From: Tricholomella constricta
Lineage: Eukaryota > Basidiomycota > Agaricomycetes > Agaricales > Lyophyllaceae
Assembly (NCBI GenBank): GCA_013368375.1
Contig: JAACJP010000006.1
Coordinates: forward strand, 1,364,001-1,428,000
Length of the DNA: 64,000 nucleotides
Reading direction: 5' to 3'
Translations under genes and position numbers: made by a program
In this document: positions 42,449 through 54,376 of the stretch, piece by piece
Numbering within the stretch: the stretch's first letter is position 1
Layout: every line of letters starts with the position of its first letter
The notes under the pieces: model-generated
Seen by the model: the letters and a program-made list of their open reading frames with translations, nothing else
What the model was told of the DNA's origin: nothing
Database searches by the model: none

Positions 42449-42864
42449 TCTACGGTAGGGGCCCTGGCCATATAGCAATTGACGGTAGGCAATTGAGAGC
42501 AAGTCTCATATATACCTTTTACCAAGATGTAGTACGATTGAGATGAAATATGATATTGCAGAATTATGAGCCGTGTAAAGTGTGTGCAGTCATGACTATA
42601 ATCCTTGTTTTTGCGACAGTTTTTGGGATCGAATAGTCGCGCTTGTCCAAATCAAGTCCTGGGCACCCATGCACCATATTTCGAGACGCTCTTCCCTCAC
42701 TATAAATTTGTTTGGGACCTTGACCACAAACCACTAGGCTTGATACTGCAGTAATTATTCCATAAACGGAACAACAAAATTTTTGAATCAGCGTCAAGCC
42801 CCACTCCCTGATACAACACTGTGTATTACCATCAAGGCGGCTGGGTTCGAGTCGAACAAACCAC

Positions 42865-43810
42865 TTGAACTTCGGTCCTCCTGACCTTATCCAAACACCA
42901 TCACATTGTGTGTCCACTCAACTTATTCAGGAGGTCAAGTTTGCTGCTACGATGACTGTTGAGCGGGTGCACCTTCTCCGGGTCGATCTCCTGGAATCCA
43001 ATTCTGCTATGGATAATGCTGAGAACAAGTGGATAACTCAAGCTTCTGGAAAACTGTGGGAAGTCGGCAGTATTGAAGCGTTCCAAGATGTGTTCGTGGA
43101 TTGCTTGGAAGGTGAGCGATTAATTTGATTTCCCTTGGGTTTCCCTTCATCTTTCAATTCAACGCTGCTTGCTAGGTCACTACCACGCATTCGCAAATTC
43201 GAAAGTTCTACATCGGGTTCTGAGCGCGAACAATCTCAGATTCAGGTGCACCGATAATACCAGTGGGAAGGCCAAAGGAATTCTCACTGACTGGGACATG
43301 GCTTCGGACGTGAAGGCTAACGACGATATTTTGCCCTCCACCGCGACACACCGCACTGGAACTATCCCATTCATGGCGATCGATCTTCTGATCGTAAACA
43401 AACGCCCTCCCCCTCATCTTTTCCGCCACGACCTCGAGTCCTTTTTCTATATCCTTGTCTGGGCTGCCTTTTATTACGACTTCGACAAAAAGGAGCGTCG
43501 AGAGACTAAGCCTTTACCACAGCTGGAAGAAGAGTGGAATAACGCAGACCTCAAGGGCTGTGCTAACAGCAAGAAGGGATTCCTAACCGATCCTGATGCC
43601 CGAAATGAACTGTTTGCTCTCGTGCCGCTAGAGGGCCAGTCTCTGCTTCCATGGATGAATTCGGTATGGTTGCTTTTTTGGAAGGCCAGGTATTCTAGAG
43701 GAACACATGTACTCATGACGCCAGAAGCCGGTTGGGATGACAAGACGTCGGGTGGAGTTCTAACGTTCGAGAACTTTATGGAGGCGCTTGGCCGTAAACC
43801 TCGTCTTTAG
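42865..43810 (+). CDS. FunK1 kinase copy D, catalytic Asp replaced (HRV)
   Basis: Two exons (about 42865-43111 and 43176-43810) are separated by a 64-nt intron that differs in sequence from the intron of the other copies but sits at the same codon. The catalytic loop reads HRVLSANN, so the catalytic Asp of HRD is Val, while DWD and the rest are kept. This suggests a pseudokinase or a decaying copy. N-terminal homology begins only around KWITQASGKLWEVGS; the upstream 50 codons are of doubtful origin. The last 80 residues are almost identical to copy A. Confidence 0.7.
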
Positions 43811-43839
43811 ACATTCTTAACTGCTCAGTCCATCCTCTC

Positions 43840-44330
43840 CTTTTTGATAAATTTTGTCTGCACATATGTATAGCGATCAATGTTAGACGATAGAGCACAA
43901 CTCTGATGTAGCTCTCGCGGTAATGCAATATGGGATACTTAAATGAACGTCAGCAGTTGATGGGCTCGGATGGTGTCTCGTGGACCACCCAACATTGGAT
44001 CTGTACCACATGAAGAAGTCCGTCCCTCCGTCGGTCTTTAGGGTGGACGTGACGACGAGAGTGAGGTCTGATGGACCATCTGGGGATTGATCACACGACA
44101 GGCCCTCGCCCATCTGACCTTTGAATCTTCATTGTTTGATCTAAGTATTCAGATAGCACTTATAATACAACGTTTACTGTCCAATGGAACGTACATCCCA
44201 TTCAAGCACTCGGAAAGTTGAGGAAGCTGCAGAGCTGTGAGTGATGATAATTAAGCAGGCATGATCCATGTGTGATGAGGTTGGAGGCCTCACCTGAAAT
44301 GCCCCGGGTGTTTCGTGCTTTGATGAAGAT
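43840..44330 (+). repeat. FunK1 3'-flank repeat, unit 3, plus a sixth FunK1 5' fragment
   Basis: The 3'-flank block recurs, followed at about 44184 by ATGGAACGTACATCCC and AAGCTGCAGAGCTG, the same first-exon-like sequence as copy C. Kinase coding then stops; only the start of another copy remains. Confidence 0.65.
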
Positions 44331-44606
44331 ATCAAGATGATGGCAGTCGCTTTGCGCACTTTCTAAGGATGTACTTCATCGGTGGGATTAAATTAACGAA
44401 CGTCCCACAGCATAGGTGTATGTGCGTGGATCGAACTCGGAGCAGACTCCCGCACTTTAGTAGAGTGAGACTGGCGTGGGGTCTGGACAAGTGCACCCCG
44501 CCCTGCATCCCATACACACACAAAATAAAAAATCGAGGTGGACTTTGTCCACCCACCGTTCACTCGCTCGCGATTGGACTGGGAATGATACGTGTGCAGT
44601 GGCGTA

Positions 44607-46677
44607 TCATGGAATTGGTACCGCGGTGTCGCTCACACGGGGGCGGATCATGAGAATCTCATTGTCGCCCAGATCCTCTGCGACCTTCTGTTCGCCCATA
44701 CCTGCCTGGCTGGAAGGCAGCTGCTGCGCGCCGAGAGGGTGGTCCGCCTCCTCTTGTGGCCCATCCGCCGGAGCACCAGTAGCCACGTCATGACCAGTCT
44801 CTGCGTTGCGGACGCCACTACGACTTTCGCTTCTCGCGCTCGAGGGCGCAACAGCAGCAGCCGGCAGTTGTGAATCTGATGGAAGGTCTACTGGTTCAGA
44901 AAAGACCTCTTCCCCTGGCAGTGTTAGCAAGACAGGAAAAAGGGGTGTTTCGAGGTCCATGGAGCGCTCGCCGCCATCTGTGCTCTCCTCGACCTCACCA
45001 GCAAGTTCGCCAGAATCAAGACCCTCTGGACGCACTCGATCGGCATTGATAATGACAGCCTTTGCTTCTGCTTCCGCATCAGGGTGGTGATCTGAGTTTT
45101 TAGAGAACGCCTCTTCCATAGTGCCTTTACTCCGATCACGCAATTCGGAGTCAATAATGCTAAGGAGCGCAGCACGCTCTGCGCGAAAGGCGTCGATTTG
45201 TGCGGATAGTAAACGTATCTCGTCGTCGAGACGCTGGAGCACGCTATTGGGTGAAGTAATGGGGGGTGATGGCGATGACGTGTGAGGTCGACGGCGGCTG
45301 GCGGACGAGCGGGATTGGTCACTAGGTAGATGGTCAGCGTCGTCAGCTATATGTGCAATGAGTGTTCCGGGGGTCGATGATGGTGTCCTTCGAGGACTTG
45401 GAGTTTGAGGAAGGGCTCGCGGCGTTATCCTGGCGCCGTAAACGATACGCGAAGGGGTGAGCGGAGTGAGGTTTTGATGAAGATGTGTTTGGGTTTCCAA
45501 TCGACGGTCTGGGGGTTCATGATGAGATAATTGACGTTCCTTAGTACGTCCACGTTCAGGTGATGGCGGATGAGGCAATGTATCTATGTCGGGCTGTAAC
45601 AAGAGTATTGGTGGCGGCGGCGGTGTAGGTGCCTGTTGCGATCGTTGAACCTGCGCGTCTGTTTTTAAACGTGCGTTCTCAAGCTGCGATCGCATGAGAT
45701 GGGTCCTGCAGGTAAAGCGGCAAAAACGCACAGTTCTGAAGAGATTCCGGACCTCCTGTTCTAGAGTCCTATTTTTCGCTCGTGTCTGAACGAATAACGA
45801 CGATATCTCTGCCCGGTTCAAATCTCGTGGCGTCTCCGGCCCCTTCCCTTTTCTCTTCCCTTTCCCTTTCACATTCACGTGTTGGCCTCGCACGGCGGAA
45901 GGAGTTGAGGTGCCGGTGTGTTGAGCCCATGTCTCGAGTGCAGCGTCACGGCTGGCTACTTGGGCCTCAAGTGTATGGACACGAGCTCGTGTCTGCGCGT
46001 GGGCCTGACGTTCGAGCAACAGTTCATGCTTGAGGGCGCGGATGATCCCGTCGGCGTACATGTTTTCCCGCATTCCTTGGGATTGAGCGGGTTGAACGAA
46101 GAGATTGTGTGTGATCTCGGTCCCCAAAGGATCTGGTGGTGTTAACCAGCCAATCGCATCAATTGAATATTTTGACGCGTTGACTTCCTTCCAGGGCTGA
46201 TTGACTGACCTGTATAGCTCGAGACCTGAAAATTGCTACAAGGCCATGACTTAAAATCGTTATGGCTCTTTTCAACTATAGCAAGTCTCAGCATGCAGGT
46301 TTAAACAAAAAAATCAGAAGTTGCGTACCTCGGTTGATCAACTCAAGTACAGCTTCGCGAAGCTCATCTCTTTCTCTTTCCACTTCCCCCAGAACGACGT
46401 TGTTCCTGCATAATTTTTGTTCCAAGACTTTTCGGATTCTCAATCCCTCATCAAGGTCTTTTCTGTATTGTTGCACTAGTTCGTCCAAAGTATCAAGGGT
46501 CGAAATCTGCTGCTGTTGGAGAAGCGATGTCCTGGCCTTGTAGGCTTGAATTTGCGACTCAAGATATTCGATCTGCAATTAAGTATTGTCCATGAGGTCT
46601 TGGTTGGTCGCATGGTACCATTTACTACTCACTTGGTCGTTCCGCGTGATATTCACCGATTCTAGATTCCTGGCCAT
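44607..46677 (-). CDS. Coiled-coil protein of unknown function
   Basis: The three-exon model is 46677-46633, 46572-46329 and 46132-44607, with GT-AG introns (donors gtgagt and gtacgc). It gives 604 residues without a frame break. The first 100 residues are heptad-rich (IEYLESQIQAY, ERERDELREAVLELI), and a second helical stretch surrounds ALKHELLLERQAHAQTRARVHTLEAQV, so a long coiled coil is likely. The middle is Pro/Arg/Ser-rich and low complexity, and a further helix lies at about 45160-45230. The C-terminus is acidic. No catalytic motif is seen. A structural or scaffolding role is the most one can infer. Confidence 0.7.
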
Positions 46678-46820
46678 TTAAAATGGCGCCTTATAGTGAG
46701 CTCAGTTGAAACTCACACTGCAAGTGCTTGTGGAACTGTTTCAAGGTTGGTCCATGCGTCCTGCTGATATGAACTTACTTGGGTTAGGGTTATATTTCCA
46801 GACGGCCGTTGAGTCAGCAG

Positions 46821-46908
46821 GCCCGCCTAGCTCAATCGGCTAGAGCGTCAGACTTTTACGACTGTTTAGAATATCTGAAGGCTGCGAGTTCGACCCTCGC
46901 GGTGGGCT
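46821..46908 (+). tRNA. tRNA-Lys (anticodon UUU), intron-containing
   Basis: The acceptor GCCCGCC pairs with GGTGGGC (one G-T wobble). The D-arm AGCTCAATCGGCTAGAGC and the T-arm GCGAGTTCGACCCTCGC are canonical. The anticodon stem TCAGA/TCTGA encloses CTTTTA, then a 14-nt intron after position 37. Anticodon TTT reads AAA/AAG. A T-run at about 46929 fits a Pol III terminator. Confidence 0.92.
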
Positions 46909-47177
46909 AATAAGCAAAGACCAATGCATTTTTTTCATTGTCACTGACAGAATGAGATCCTTCAATGCGAATTTTAGCACTCAAAACTATTGACACTTTT
47001 GTCTTGATATCAACGAAAAATTACCATGGCGTCGGCCGGGTGTCCCTGGTAGATGTAGTTACACGTCGTGGCAGCCTTGCCACGAGAATTTTTGAAGATG
47101 TAATATCATTTACATAGGCGAAATAGCATAGACATCATATTTGATTGCGTTACGATCCAATGATTAGAATTAGACAT
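46909..47177. other. Intergenic between tRNA-Lys and the HAUS6-like gene
   Basis: Short A/T-rich spacer; beyond the Pol III T-run nothing else is seen. Confidence 0.5.
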
Positions 47178-49871
47178 CTACTCCCAGTCGAAGGACTCGT
47201 CCCCAAAACTTTGCTCGCCTTCTACCGAAAACCTTCAATCAACCATAAAATTCCACAAAAGTCAACATAATCTTACCCAGCAAATCAAATTGCGTAGTAT
47301 CAGAGCTCAGCAGAATCTCACGCAGGGTCATACTCGACTCCTCGTTCGTATACGACCCCGAGTCTTCGTCGCTGTCCGCCATGAGATCGTCGAAGGACGT
47401 CGACGCGGAAACAAGGGATGGGAGAGGTACGGCCGGCTCCTGGAACACCATGGGGAAAGAATGCTTGGGCCGCTTGATAGTCGACCCGCCTTTCGTGCCC
47501 GTGAAGATGCGGTTCACGGGCGTCCGTTTGGCTTTAGGTGTCATCGGGGGTAGCTCCTCTTCCATGGAGCCGTCCTGTGTACCGCGGATTATCTGTTGTT
47601 TCATTAACATGCATACACACGAGGTATGGCGAATTTTATACTCTGATGACGTCAGACTCGAGCATGTCCTCTTGGCTTCCCGCTGCGAAGAGCGAAGGGC
47701 GCCGGTGGATGGCCAAGGAGAACCTAATGGACTTCCTCGGGACCTTTGATCCTCGATGTGGCGTGCTTTTCGTTTTCTCTTGATCAGCAACCACCTTTCG
47801 AGAGCGTAGTTTGATGGTGGCAGGCGGAGTAGAGGTAAGAAGCTGTGGAGACCACGGTTTTGATACTCGTGGCGGGGATGAGGGCTGAGGCGCGGATGTC
47901 ACCTTGATGAACGCTGCACGGGGGATGTTTGAAGATCCTCCTCCTTTCGAGGATTGCCGTGCCGTTTCCGCCGCGGGGACTCGAGGCGCACAAAGATTTG
48001 GCAGTGGCGGATAGGCTGGTAGTATCGTGTCGCGAATTTCGTCAATGCGGGCTTCTAAACATCCTTCCAGCTGAGCGGTGTGAAGATCAAACGTCGCAAG
48101 CAGTTCAGGTGTGGGCTGTGTCTGAATTGACATATATCAGCCTATTTAGAATGAGTTAGTATTTCGGGTATCGCACGTCAAAGTTTATAGGCGTTCCAAG
48201 GGCAGGTTCCCAAAGATTAAGGGAGAAGCCTGGCTTCACTATTGCTTGTTTGGTTGTCCGCTTCGCCTCGAGAGCCTTTGTGCGCGTGATAAGATCGCGC
48301 CCAACTGTCCTTACCCGTGAAAGTGCTTCGTTCAAAGCTTGGTGCCTCCTCAATTCCGAATGAAATAGGTCTGAGAGCGCGACTGTCGCTAACGAACGGT
48401 TAGATTTAGCTTTCGCCGTTCCAGGCACTGCCGTTTCGGCACCATTGACCGGGCGCTGTGATTTCGGGGTCAAGAATATGGGCTTACGTATTTTCTTCAG
48501 GTTTAAAGGATGGTGAGCTGCTGCTACGGGAAGAGGTTGTGGGGAAATGATTGGATACTACGGTGTCGCAGAGATGAGAGACGGTGCGGCGCGAACTTCG
48601 ATGGAGCTTACATGGGATTTCGGTTCAGTGTCCGATAGAACATGCTCTGTGGTGGCAGTATCGCTGATCTCAAGGCCAGAAGCTTTTACCAAGAAATCGA
48701 GTGCCACTTGGCCGTTTGGTCTAGACCACAAACGGCACAAGAGGTCCTGGTACTTGGACTTTACAGTTGCAACCAGCCGATCCGTCGACAATGTGGAATA
48801 TTTCGATGCAACTTCACCACCGTGTGTTCGAAGGTGTTCCTGTTGAACCCATCGACTAATGATCAAGAAGGATCACATCGCAACTTACCCGCAAGGAGCG
48901 AAGATCTGCTTCGCGCTGTAAAAGAAGCGAGGCTGCTTGCGCCCATGTGTGTCGTGCAGTTTCACATTTTGTTAGAAGCTCGGCATAGAGCATAGGTTGG
49001 GAACGCAAAAGAGCCTAAGTTGACAAGCAATCAGACAGCCGAAGAAGATAGGCAAGTCATGCAACAGCCACAGAGTCACCACGGGCTCGCTTGCATCGTG
49101 CAAGGTTTTCAAGGATTTCCGCTGGTTCGAGAGCAGAGCCAGCAAGGAGCCGCAGATACCCCGTGCCCCCTGCACAACACAAACTAACTACCACGTCACT
49201 CTGAGGCGATCGCACAGCCCGCCTAGTCACAGTCGAGAGCGCGCACGTTGATATTTTCGGGAATGAGCTCAAGGGAAGGTGTGCCCTTCAAGAAGGTGTG
49301 GGTTGATACAGAGAGCAACAAGCGCTCAAATCTAGCTTTCAGAGTTCGAATGGCTTGGGTGCCGCACAGAGAGAGATCAGACACACCTGTCACCAGCACA
49401 CTCCTCCAGTAGCGACTTGCGCACGACAACGTCTTTCCACCACCATGCCGCGCTATCGCTCTTTCTGGATATTTCCTTTCCTTTCGGCTTTGCAACCGCT
49501 CCAGCAATGGGTTTGGAAGTAGAATATATGGAGTTGTGACGCAACTTCTCCAGATACTTTGACAGAGATGTCCGAAAGGCAACCGTGTCGGATGGTGTTG
49601 CGCACGGGTAAGTAGGAAGAATCTGCAACTCATGAGCATCTCTTATCATAGAGGTATATTGGTTGTATACCGTTCTAGCGCTTCCTTCTAACCGTCCCAC
49701 CAGAAAATAGCTGACATCCTCTAGCAATTTTGTCCGTTCCCGCAATCCACGGACGCGTGGCTCGAAGATGTTATGGTCGTATTCCGAATTGTTGGCGTGC
49801 GGATACTCGAGTATGTGGAGGTGAACTAGAAGAATGAGTGGGATCGGCAGCGATAAGACAGACGCGGACAT
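47178..49871 (-). CDS. HAUS augmin-like complex subunit 6 N-terminal-domain protein
   Basis: The ATG is at 49871. The first exon reads LHILEYPHANNS, NIFEPRVRGLRERTKLLEDVSYFLVGRLEG and WWWKDVVVRKSLLEECAGDR, continuing after a short intron with FERLLLSVSTHTFLKG. This matches the HAUS6 N-terminal domain as found in basidiomycetes. Later exons contain LLAGSALEPAEILENLARCKRAR, then ETARHTWAQAASLLLQREADLRSLR, then a region with many short introns, and end with GEQSFGDESFDWE (last exon 47221-47178). Augmin recruits gamma-tubulin to existing microtubules in the spindle. The exon chain in the middle (about 49240-48470) is only partly resolved, and one donor there (gtggct) is weak. Confidence 0.72.
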
Positions 49872-50163
49872 CGCGTCGACATGAAGCTGATGAACGCGAG
49901 TGGCCGACTTGTCCGATCACAGTCGCGCCCAAGGCTGCTGGACAACACTGACAAATAAAGCCGAAAGACGATGCTAAAAGAATGGGCTTCGATATGGTTC
50001 GACAAAGCAAGAGTAGAAATACATTCAAGGCGTAGTAATTGATACATAGTACATAAATCCTCGATATTTGCCTTTCCCGCGCAATCCATTCCAATCAACC
50101 ATCTACGCAGAATAAAACGCCACGCCTCTCGATCCTCTCAACCCTCAAAAGCTCAAGAAACAC
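49872..50163. other. Intergenic between the NTF2-domain gene and the HAUS6-like gene
   Basis: Both genes read leftward, so this must hold the promoter of the HAUS6-like gene and the 3' end of its neighbour. No distinct motif was identified. Confidence 0.5.
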
Positions 50164-52488
50164 CTACATCAACCACGAAAATTGGTCCTCCACCGAGCCC
50201 ACCCCCACCAATAAGCGATCAACCTCCCTCATTGCCATCTGGTGAGAAACAGCAACAAGCGGCCATCCCGTCTTATCGTCTCCACTCCGCTCCCTCTTGC
50301 GGTCTCTCTTTAACAAAAACGTCTGATTAAGCAAGAACACACCCTTTCTTGATCGCGACATGTCGACGACCTCCCCATGCACGGTCAGCAGGATCCCACC
50401 ACCTGCCTCCGCGCACAGGGAGACCACATCGTAATGCACACGCACGTCGTGGACGATGCCCACAGGGCAGAACTTGTACGAGCGCAGGTGTTCCAGGTCC
50501 GCATGGATGTCGTCCGGACCCTGGCGCAGCGTACCCACACCCATACCCGCATCCGAACTTGGGCTCGTCAAGGGCGGCATTCGTAAGGAAAAGGTGGCGT
50601 GAGGAGCGTAGGCACCCCGTAGGGTCGAAATATCGGCGTCGAAAGCTTTGATATATCTATATTCGTTTTACGCGCTGTATAAGTTGCATGGAAAGGTGCG
50701 GAGTATAGGGTTGACCGACCTTTGAAGATAATCGACCGCTATGGCCTCGACTTCTGTGAGTTCCTCGGCATTCCAAGTATCAGAAACCATTTCCATGTCA
50801 ATTGTTGTGGACTCGACGTGTACAGAAGGTATATCCACGGATAATTCTTTCCGTCTCTCATTTTCTGGCGGGGCCTCGCGAAGAGGCTGCAGTGGAGGCT
50901 CTGCGGTAATAACGGGTGCACGGCGCGGTTTGGGCAGAGGGAGAGGTCGACGGAAGGGCAGACGGGCTGGCGACTGCTGGGGCAAATCAGCCGCCTTCGC
51001 TTTTCCCTTGTCTTTCGAAGGCGGTGGGGGTTCATTCGGCTGAGGTGATGAGATAGTCGTCGCGCCGTGGGCAGCATCACTGGAGCTGACACTGTCGAGC
51101 CTCCTGTCCCGTCGACCAGTCAGAGGAATGTCTTTCGACGAAGAAGCTTTCGGTCTTTGCTGCTCCTTTTCAGAAGATGGTCCGGGAGTCTCGCGCTCAG
51201 GACTGTAGGAGCGCCGAGAATCTTTCGTTTTCGCGGGTATAGGAAGGGCTAGAGGGCCCCTTGACCAGGGAGATTTCGCTGCCGGTTTTTGTTTCTGTTT
51301 CGGTACTGATTTCGGTGGCTCTGGAAGCAACGTATCGGACCACACAGGAACGGAACTCGTCCATTCAATTACCATACCATCGTCCCTGGATTATACTTCA
51401 GGTGAGACAGTCGAATGGAGTAGAAATGAGTACCTGAATAACACATTGTTCGCCATGAGACCGTGGCGCTTGAGCACCCCGCGCTCTTTCGCACAGAGCG
51501 CGTTGCGGTTCTTGACGTAGTCGGCGTTGTAATTCGGGTTCATCTTCCGGCAATCGTCAGGAAGCGGATAGAAGCTACAGGATTGGGTAATGAGGCGACG
51601 CGAGGGAGGCGAAGGGCTTTGCAGCTCGTGTTTAACGATAGGTGGTGGTGGGGAATCGATAACCAGAGACTCTATCTTCTCCATTTTGACAGGAGGTTCA
51701 GAAGCACAATCGAGCCTCCTACGTTTCAGCGGGAGCGTAGAGTCCTGCAGAGAGGAAGAAGCAGCAGACTGATATTCGCATGATTCCCTGACCTTTCCCA
51801 TAGGCTCTAGCGAAGGCGGCTTGGGAGGCTGCGAAGGGGCAGTCCGGTGGATATACCCTGGTTTAATCGCCGCAGATGAGCCAGTCGAGAGTGGTGCTAG
51901 TATGTTGTTGCCTATTGGCTGTGATAGAGTCGCCTGAGGATTGATCGCCCGGTGTGCGCCCTGCGAGTAGGTGCCCAGAGCAGCAGAAGACATACTGTAC
52001 GATGACAGAGATGGGGGCAAGGGTCCGTGGTCCGTTCTCGACTCCAACTGAGTTGGTATAGAGGATTGAGACACATAACTTTGATTTGCGTTGGAAATAT
52101 ATGGTCCTGAGATGGATTGTATTGCAGGTGTGTTATTCCGTCTGGTAGACGGAGTGTGCCAGGACTGATCAATGCTCGTTGAAGGATGCCGTTTATAGAA
52201 AGGTGGTGTTTGCGCGCCGTGGCCATAGCCTCCGCGATTTGCATGCGCGCCCTGCCGAGTTTTGTTGGCTCGGATTGCATGTTGAGTCCACCCCCCGGCG
52301 CGCGACTTGTGATTATCGCCCCTTTGTGGCGCCCTCCCAGGTACGGATACTGGTAATATTGAAGGGGGACCAATGCGCTGGCGTTTATTGATTGTTTCGT
52401 TAGGCTGCTGGTCTTCGCGGTGGGTGCTGGGCGCCTTGCTAGGGATTGAATCGGGTCGGCGATCACGAAATGTACCTCTCGAGCGCAT
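50164..52488 (-). CDS. NTF2-like domain protein (Mex67/NXF-type C-terminal domain)
   Basis: The exons 52488-51434, 51385-50720 and 50656-50164 splice in frame to 737 residues. The first 350 residues are Ser/Pro/Arg-rich and disordered, followed by another low-complexity region rich in Pro and Lys. The C-terminal 185 residues form an NTF2-like domain: DYLQRYIKAFDADISTLRGAYAPHATFSL, LCAEAGGGILLTVHGEVVD, VFLLNQTFLL and WPLVAVSHQMAMRE. That order is typical of the NTF2 domain of mRNA export factors, but no leucine-rich repeat or RRM domain is evident. A role in nuclear transport or mRNA export is therefore an inference. It is divergently paired with the eL37 gene. Confidence 0.65.
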
Positions 52489-52986
52489 TGTGAATGCCGC
52501 GCATATGAGTTCAAGAAATGACGATATAGAGTGTGCAGGCCAGAGGAGAGAAAAGTGAAGACAATGAGGCTGAGGCGCTACTGCGGAATCCCATGCAATG
52601 CTTGCTGTAAGTTAAATCGATAGTTTCAGAACGGTTTAGGTCACTCTGATCTCGGTGACCTTTATTTATTGCATAATATCGCCAAATAACAAGTCCCCTT
52701 GAATGTCAAGGTCTGGGGGCAGGATTAGAATTCAAAAGATTTTTCCAACCTGTTAGAGGATCCGGAGTGTGCGCAGAGCAGTCGAATATTGAATTCTGTA
52801 CTGCGCGAGAATTTTGCAACATAACTAACTCTATCGTGTTCGGAAATGCCTTCCAGAAGGCGAGTCGAGGTTAGCCGATTTGGCAAAAACGTGGCTAAAT
52901 TCCCACACTCAATAAACCTCGCCAACCAAGGTCCCAAAATCTCCCCCATCCGACACCGACACTAAAATCCTCAAGAACACGACGAG
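52489..52986. promoter_or_regulatory. Bidirectional promoter region between the NTF2-domain gene and eL37
   Basis: A 498-bp spacer separates two divergent start codons. A tract of pyrimidines and CCAA/ACCAAG elements precedes the eL37 ATG, as is common for ribosomal protein genes. No definite TATA box is seen on the eL37 side. Confidence 0.5.
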
Positions 52987-53756
52987 ATGGTGAGTCTTTG
53001 CTGCTCCAAATCACTCTACGCAGGCCCTCGAGATCATATGTCGGTTGAATGGAAGGAATGGTGTGGAAGATTGGGTGGATTGGGTTGGATGACTTTGGAT
53101 GATGCGGGTGTTGGATCTGGGCGTTGATTCTCGAGGCTTGCAATTTCATGCCTCAACCCTTCTCTTCTCTGTCTCTTTCTATGAGATGCTTATAATCCTT
53201 TCCCCCGCGTTCATAGACGAAAGGTTCGCCTCAGAAATCCGTTAACCCATTGACAAGATCTTGACCTTTTATCTTCCTTTTTCGCCTCCAGGTACCTCGT
53301 CCTTTGGGTGCGTTATGAATTAGGTACTCCTTTTTCCATTCACTGACGGTTTTCCTACAGTAAGAGACACACAAAGTCCCACACGCTCTGCCGGCGCTGC
53401 GGAAACCGTGCCTTCCACAGGCAACACAAAAGTGCGCCCTTTTAAGAATTTTCGCTCTGAGCGATCGTCCTAAATTACATCTTATAGCTTGTGCTCAGTG
53501 CGGATACCCCTCCGCCAAGCTGCGATCGTTCGAGTGGGGTCAAAAGGCTAAGCGCAGAAAGACCACCGGCACTGGGAGGATGCGTTACTTGAAGGATGTG
53601 TCGAGGAGGTTCAAGAACGGATTCAGGTCAGTTTCAACATTCGTCCCTTCATTGAATACCGCTGGTTTCGTCTGGATCTGCTCATTGACCCTCCATTCAT
53701 CACCCAGGGAGAACACAACCGCGACGAAGAAGGTCAAGAAGACCGCCGAGGCATAA
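52987..53756 (+). CDS. RPL37: 60S ribosomal protein eL37
   Basis: Six exons encode 94 residues: 52987-52989 (ATG alone), 53217-53223 (7 nt), 53292-53307 (16 nt), 53361-53431, 53488-53626 and 53708-53756. The product starts MTKGTSSFGKRHTKSH. It contains the zinc-binding CRRCG and CAQCGYP pairs and the conserved core [26 protein letters not shown], which is unmistakably eL37, a structural protein of the large ribosomal subunit. All exon lengths sum to a whole number of codons. The microexon ACGAAAG supplies T-K and the first base of G; its downstream donor (gttcgc) is weak, but the reading is forced by the conserved N-terminus. Confidence 0.95.
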
Positions 53757-54376
53757 AGCGCTTTCGACCTCACCCTCCATTACCCCGCGACTGTACTCCG
53801 TTCTTTACATATTGCATTCCAAATATTACATGCCATATGACCATGCACGCACAATTATATGCCCATCCTGTGTCAGACTCGCACATACTTTTGGACGTTG
53901 ATGGTTGAGTGATCTTCAATATCCATTGCGATGGAAATGAATGAAGATTATTCCTGGTGGTGACGGCAGGACTCCTAACCTACCATGTGGCGCATTCTGA
54001 ATTTATGTGGATTCAAGTTGGGATGATGAATTTCTGCAATGTTTCTCTGCTGCTGTTTGCCTCTGCTGACTTGGTTTTCGTGGGACTTGCACCATCACTC
54101 TCCCACCCGATGTTGTCGGACACTATGTTCTCCTGGTCAGGTTCAGAAGAAGCAGTAACTTTGGGAGGCACCGCGTGATTCTATATTCAGGGTTGATAAA
54201 ACTGGCAACTCGCGAGCATCGACACGTCTTTCCTGATTCCTACGAAGATTGAGCTGGCAAACGCCAGTTCTCATAAGTATCGGTACATGTATTAGCGCGA
54301 CGGGCATGCCACCTCTTCTTGCCATACCACACCCCATCGCTCGAATCAGGCCACCCCATTGGACTGCTCTCCGGAG
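53757..54376. other. Intergenic, 3' of eL37
   Basis: 3' flank of eL37 followed by the upstream region of the membrane-protein gene. A few short frames exist, but no exon is supported. Confidence 0.45.

Noticed and set aside
44400..44470. Minus-strand stretch resembling a tRNA 3' half (anticodon-arm-like CACT...AGTG and GAGTTCGATCC)
   Set aside because: No matching acceptor stem or D-arm could be formed; at most a degenerate remnant.
45680..45760. A small intron in the coiled-coil gene (gtgcgt...ctgcag)
   Set aside because: It would be only about 27 nt and would shift the frame into a stop; the unspliced frame is open.
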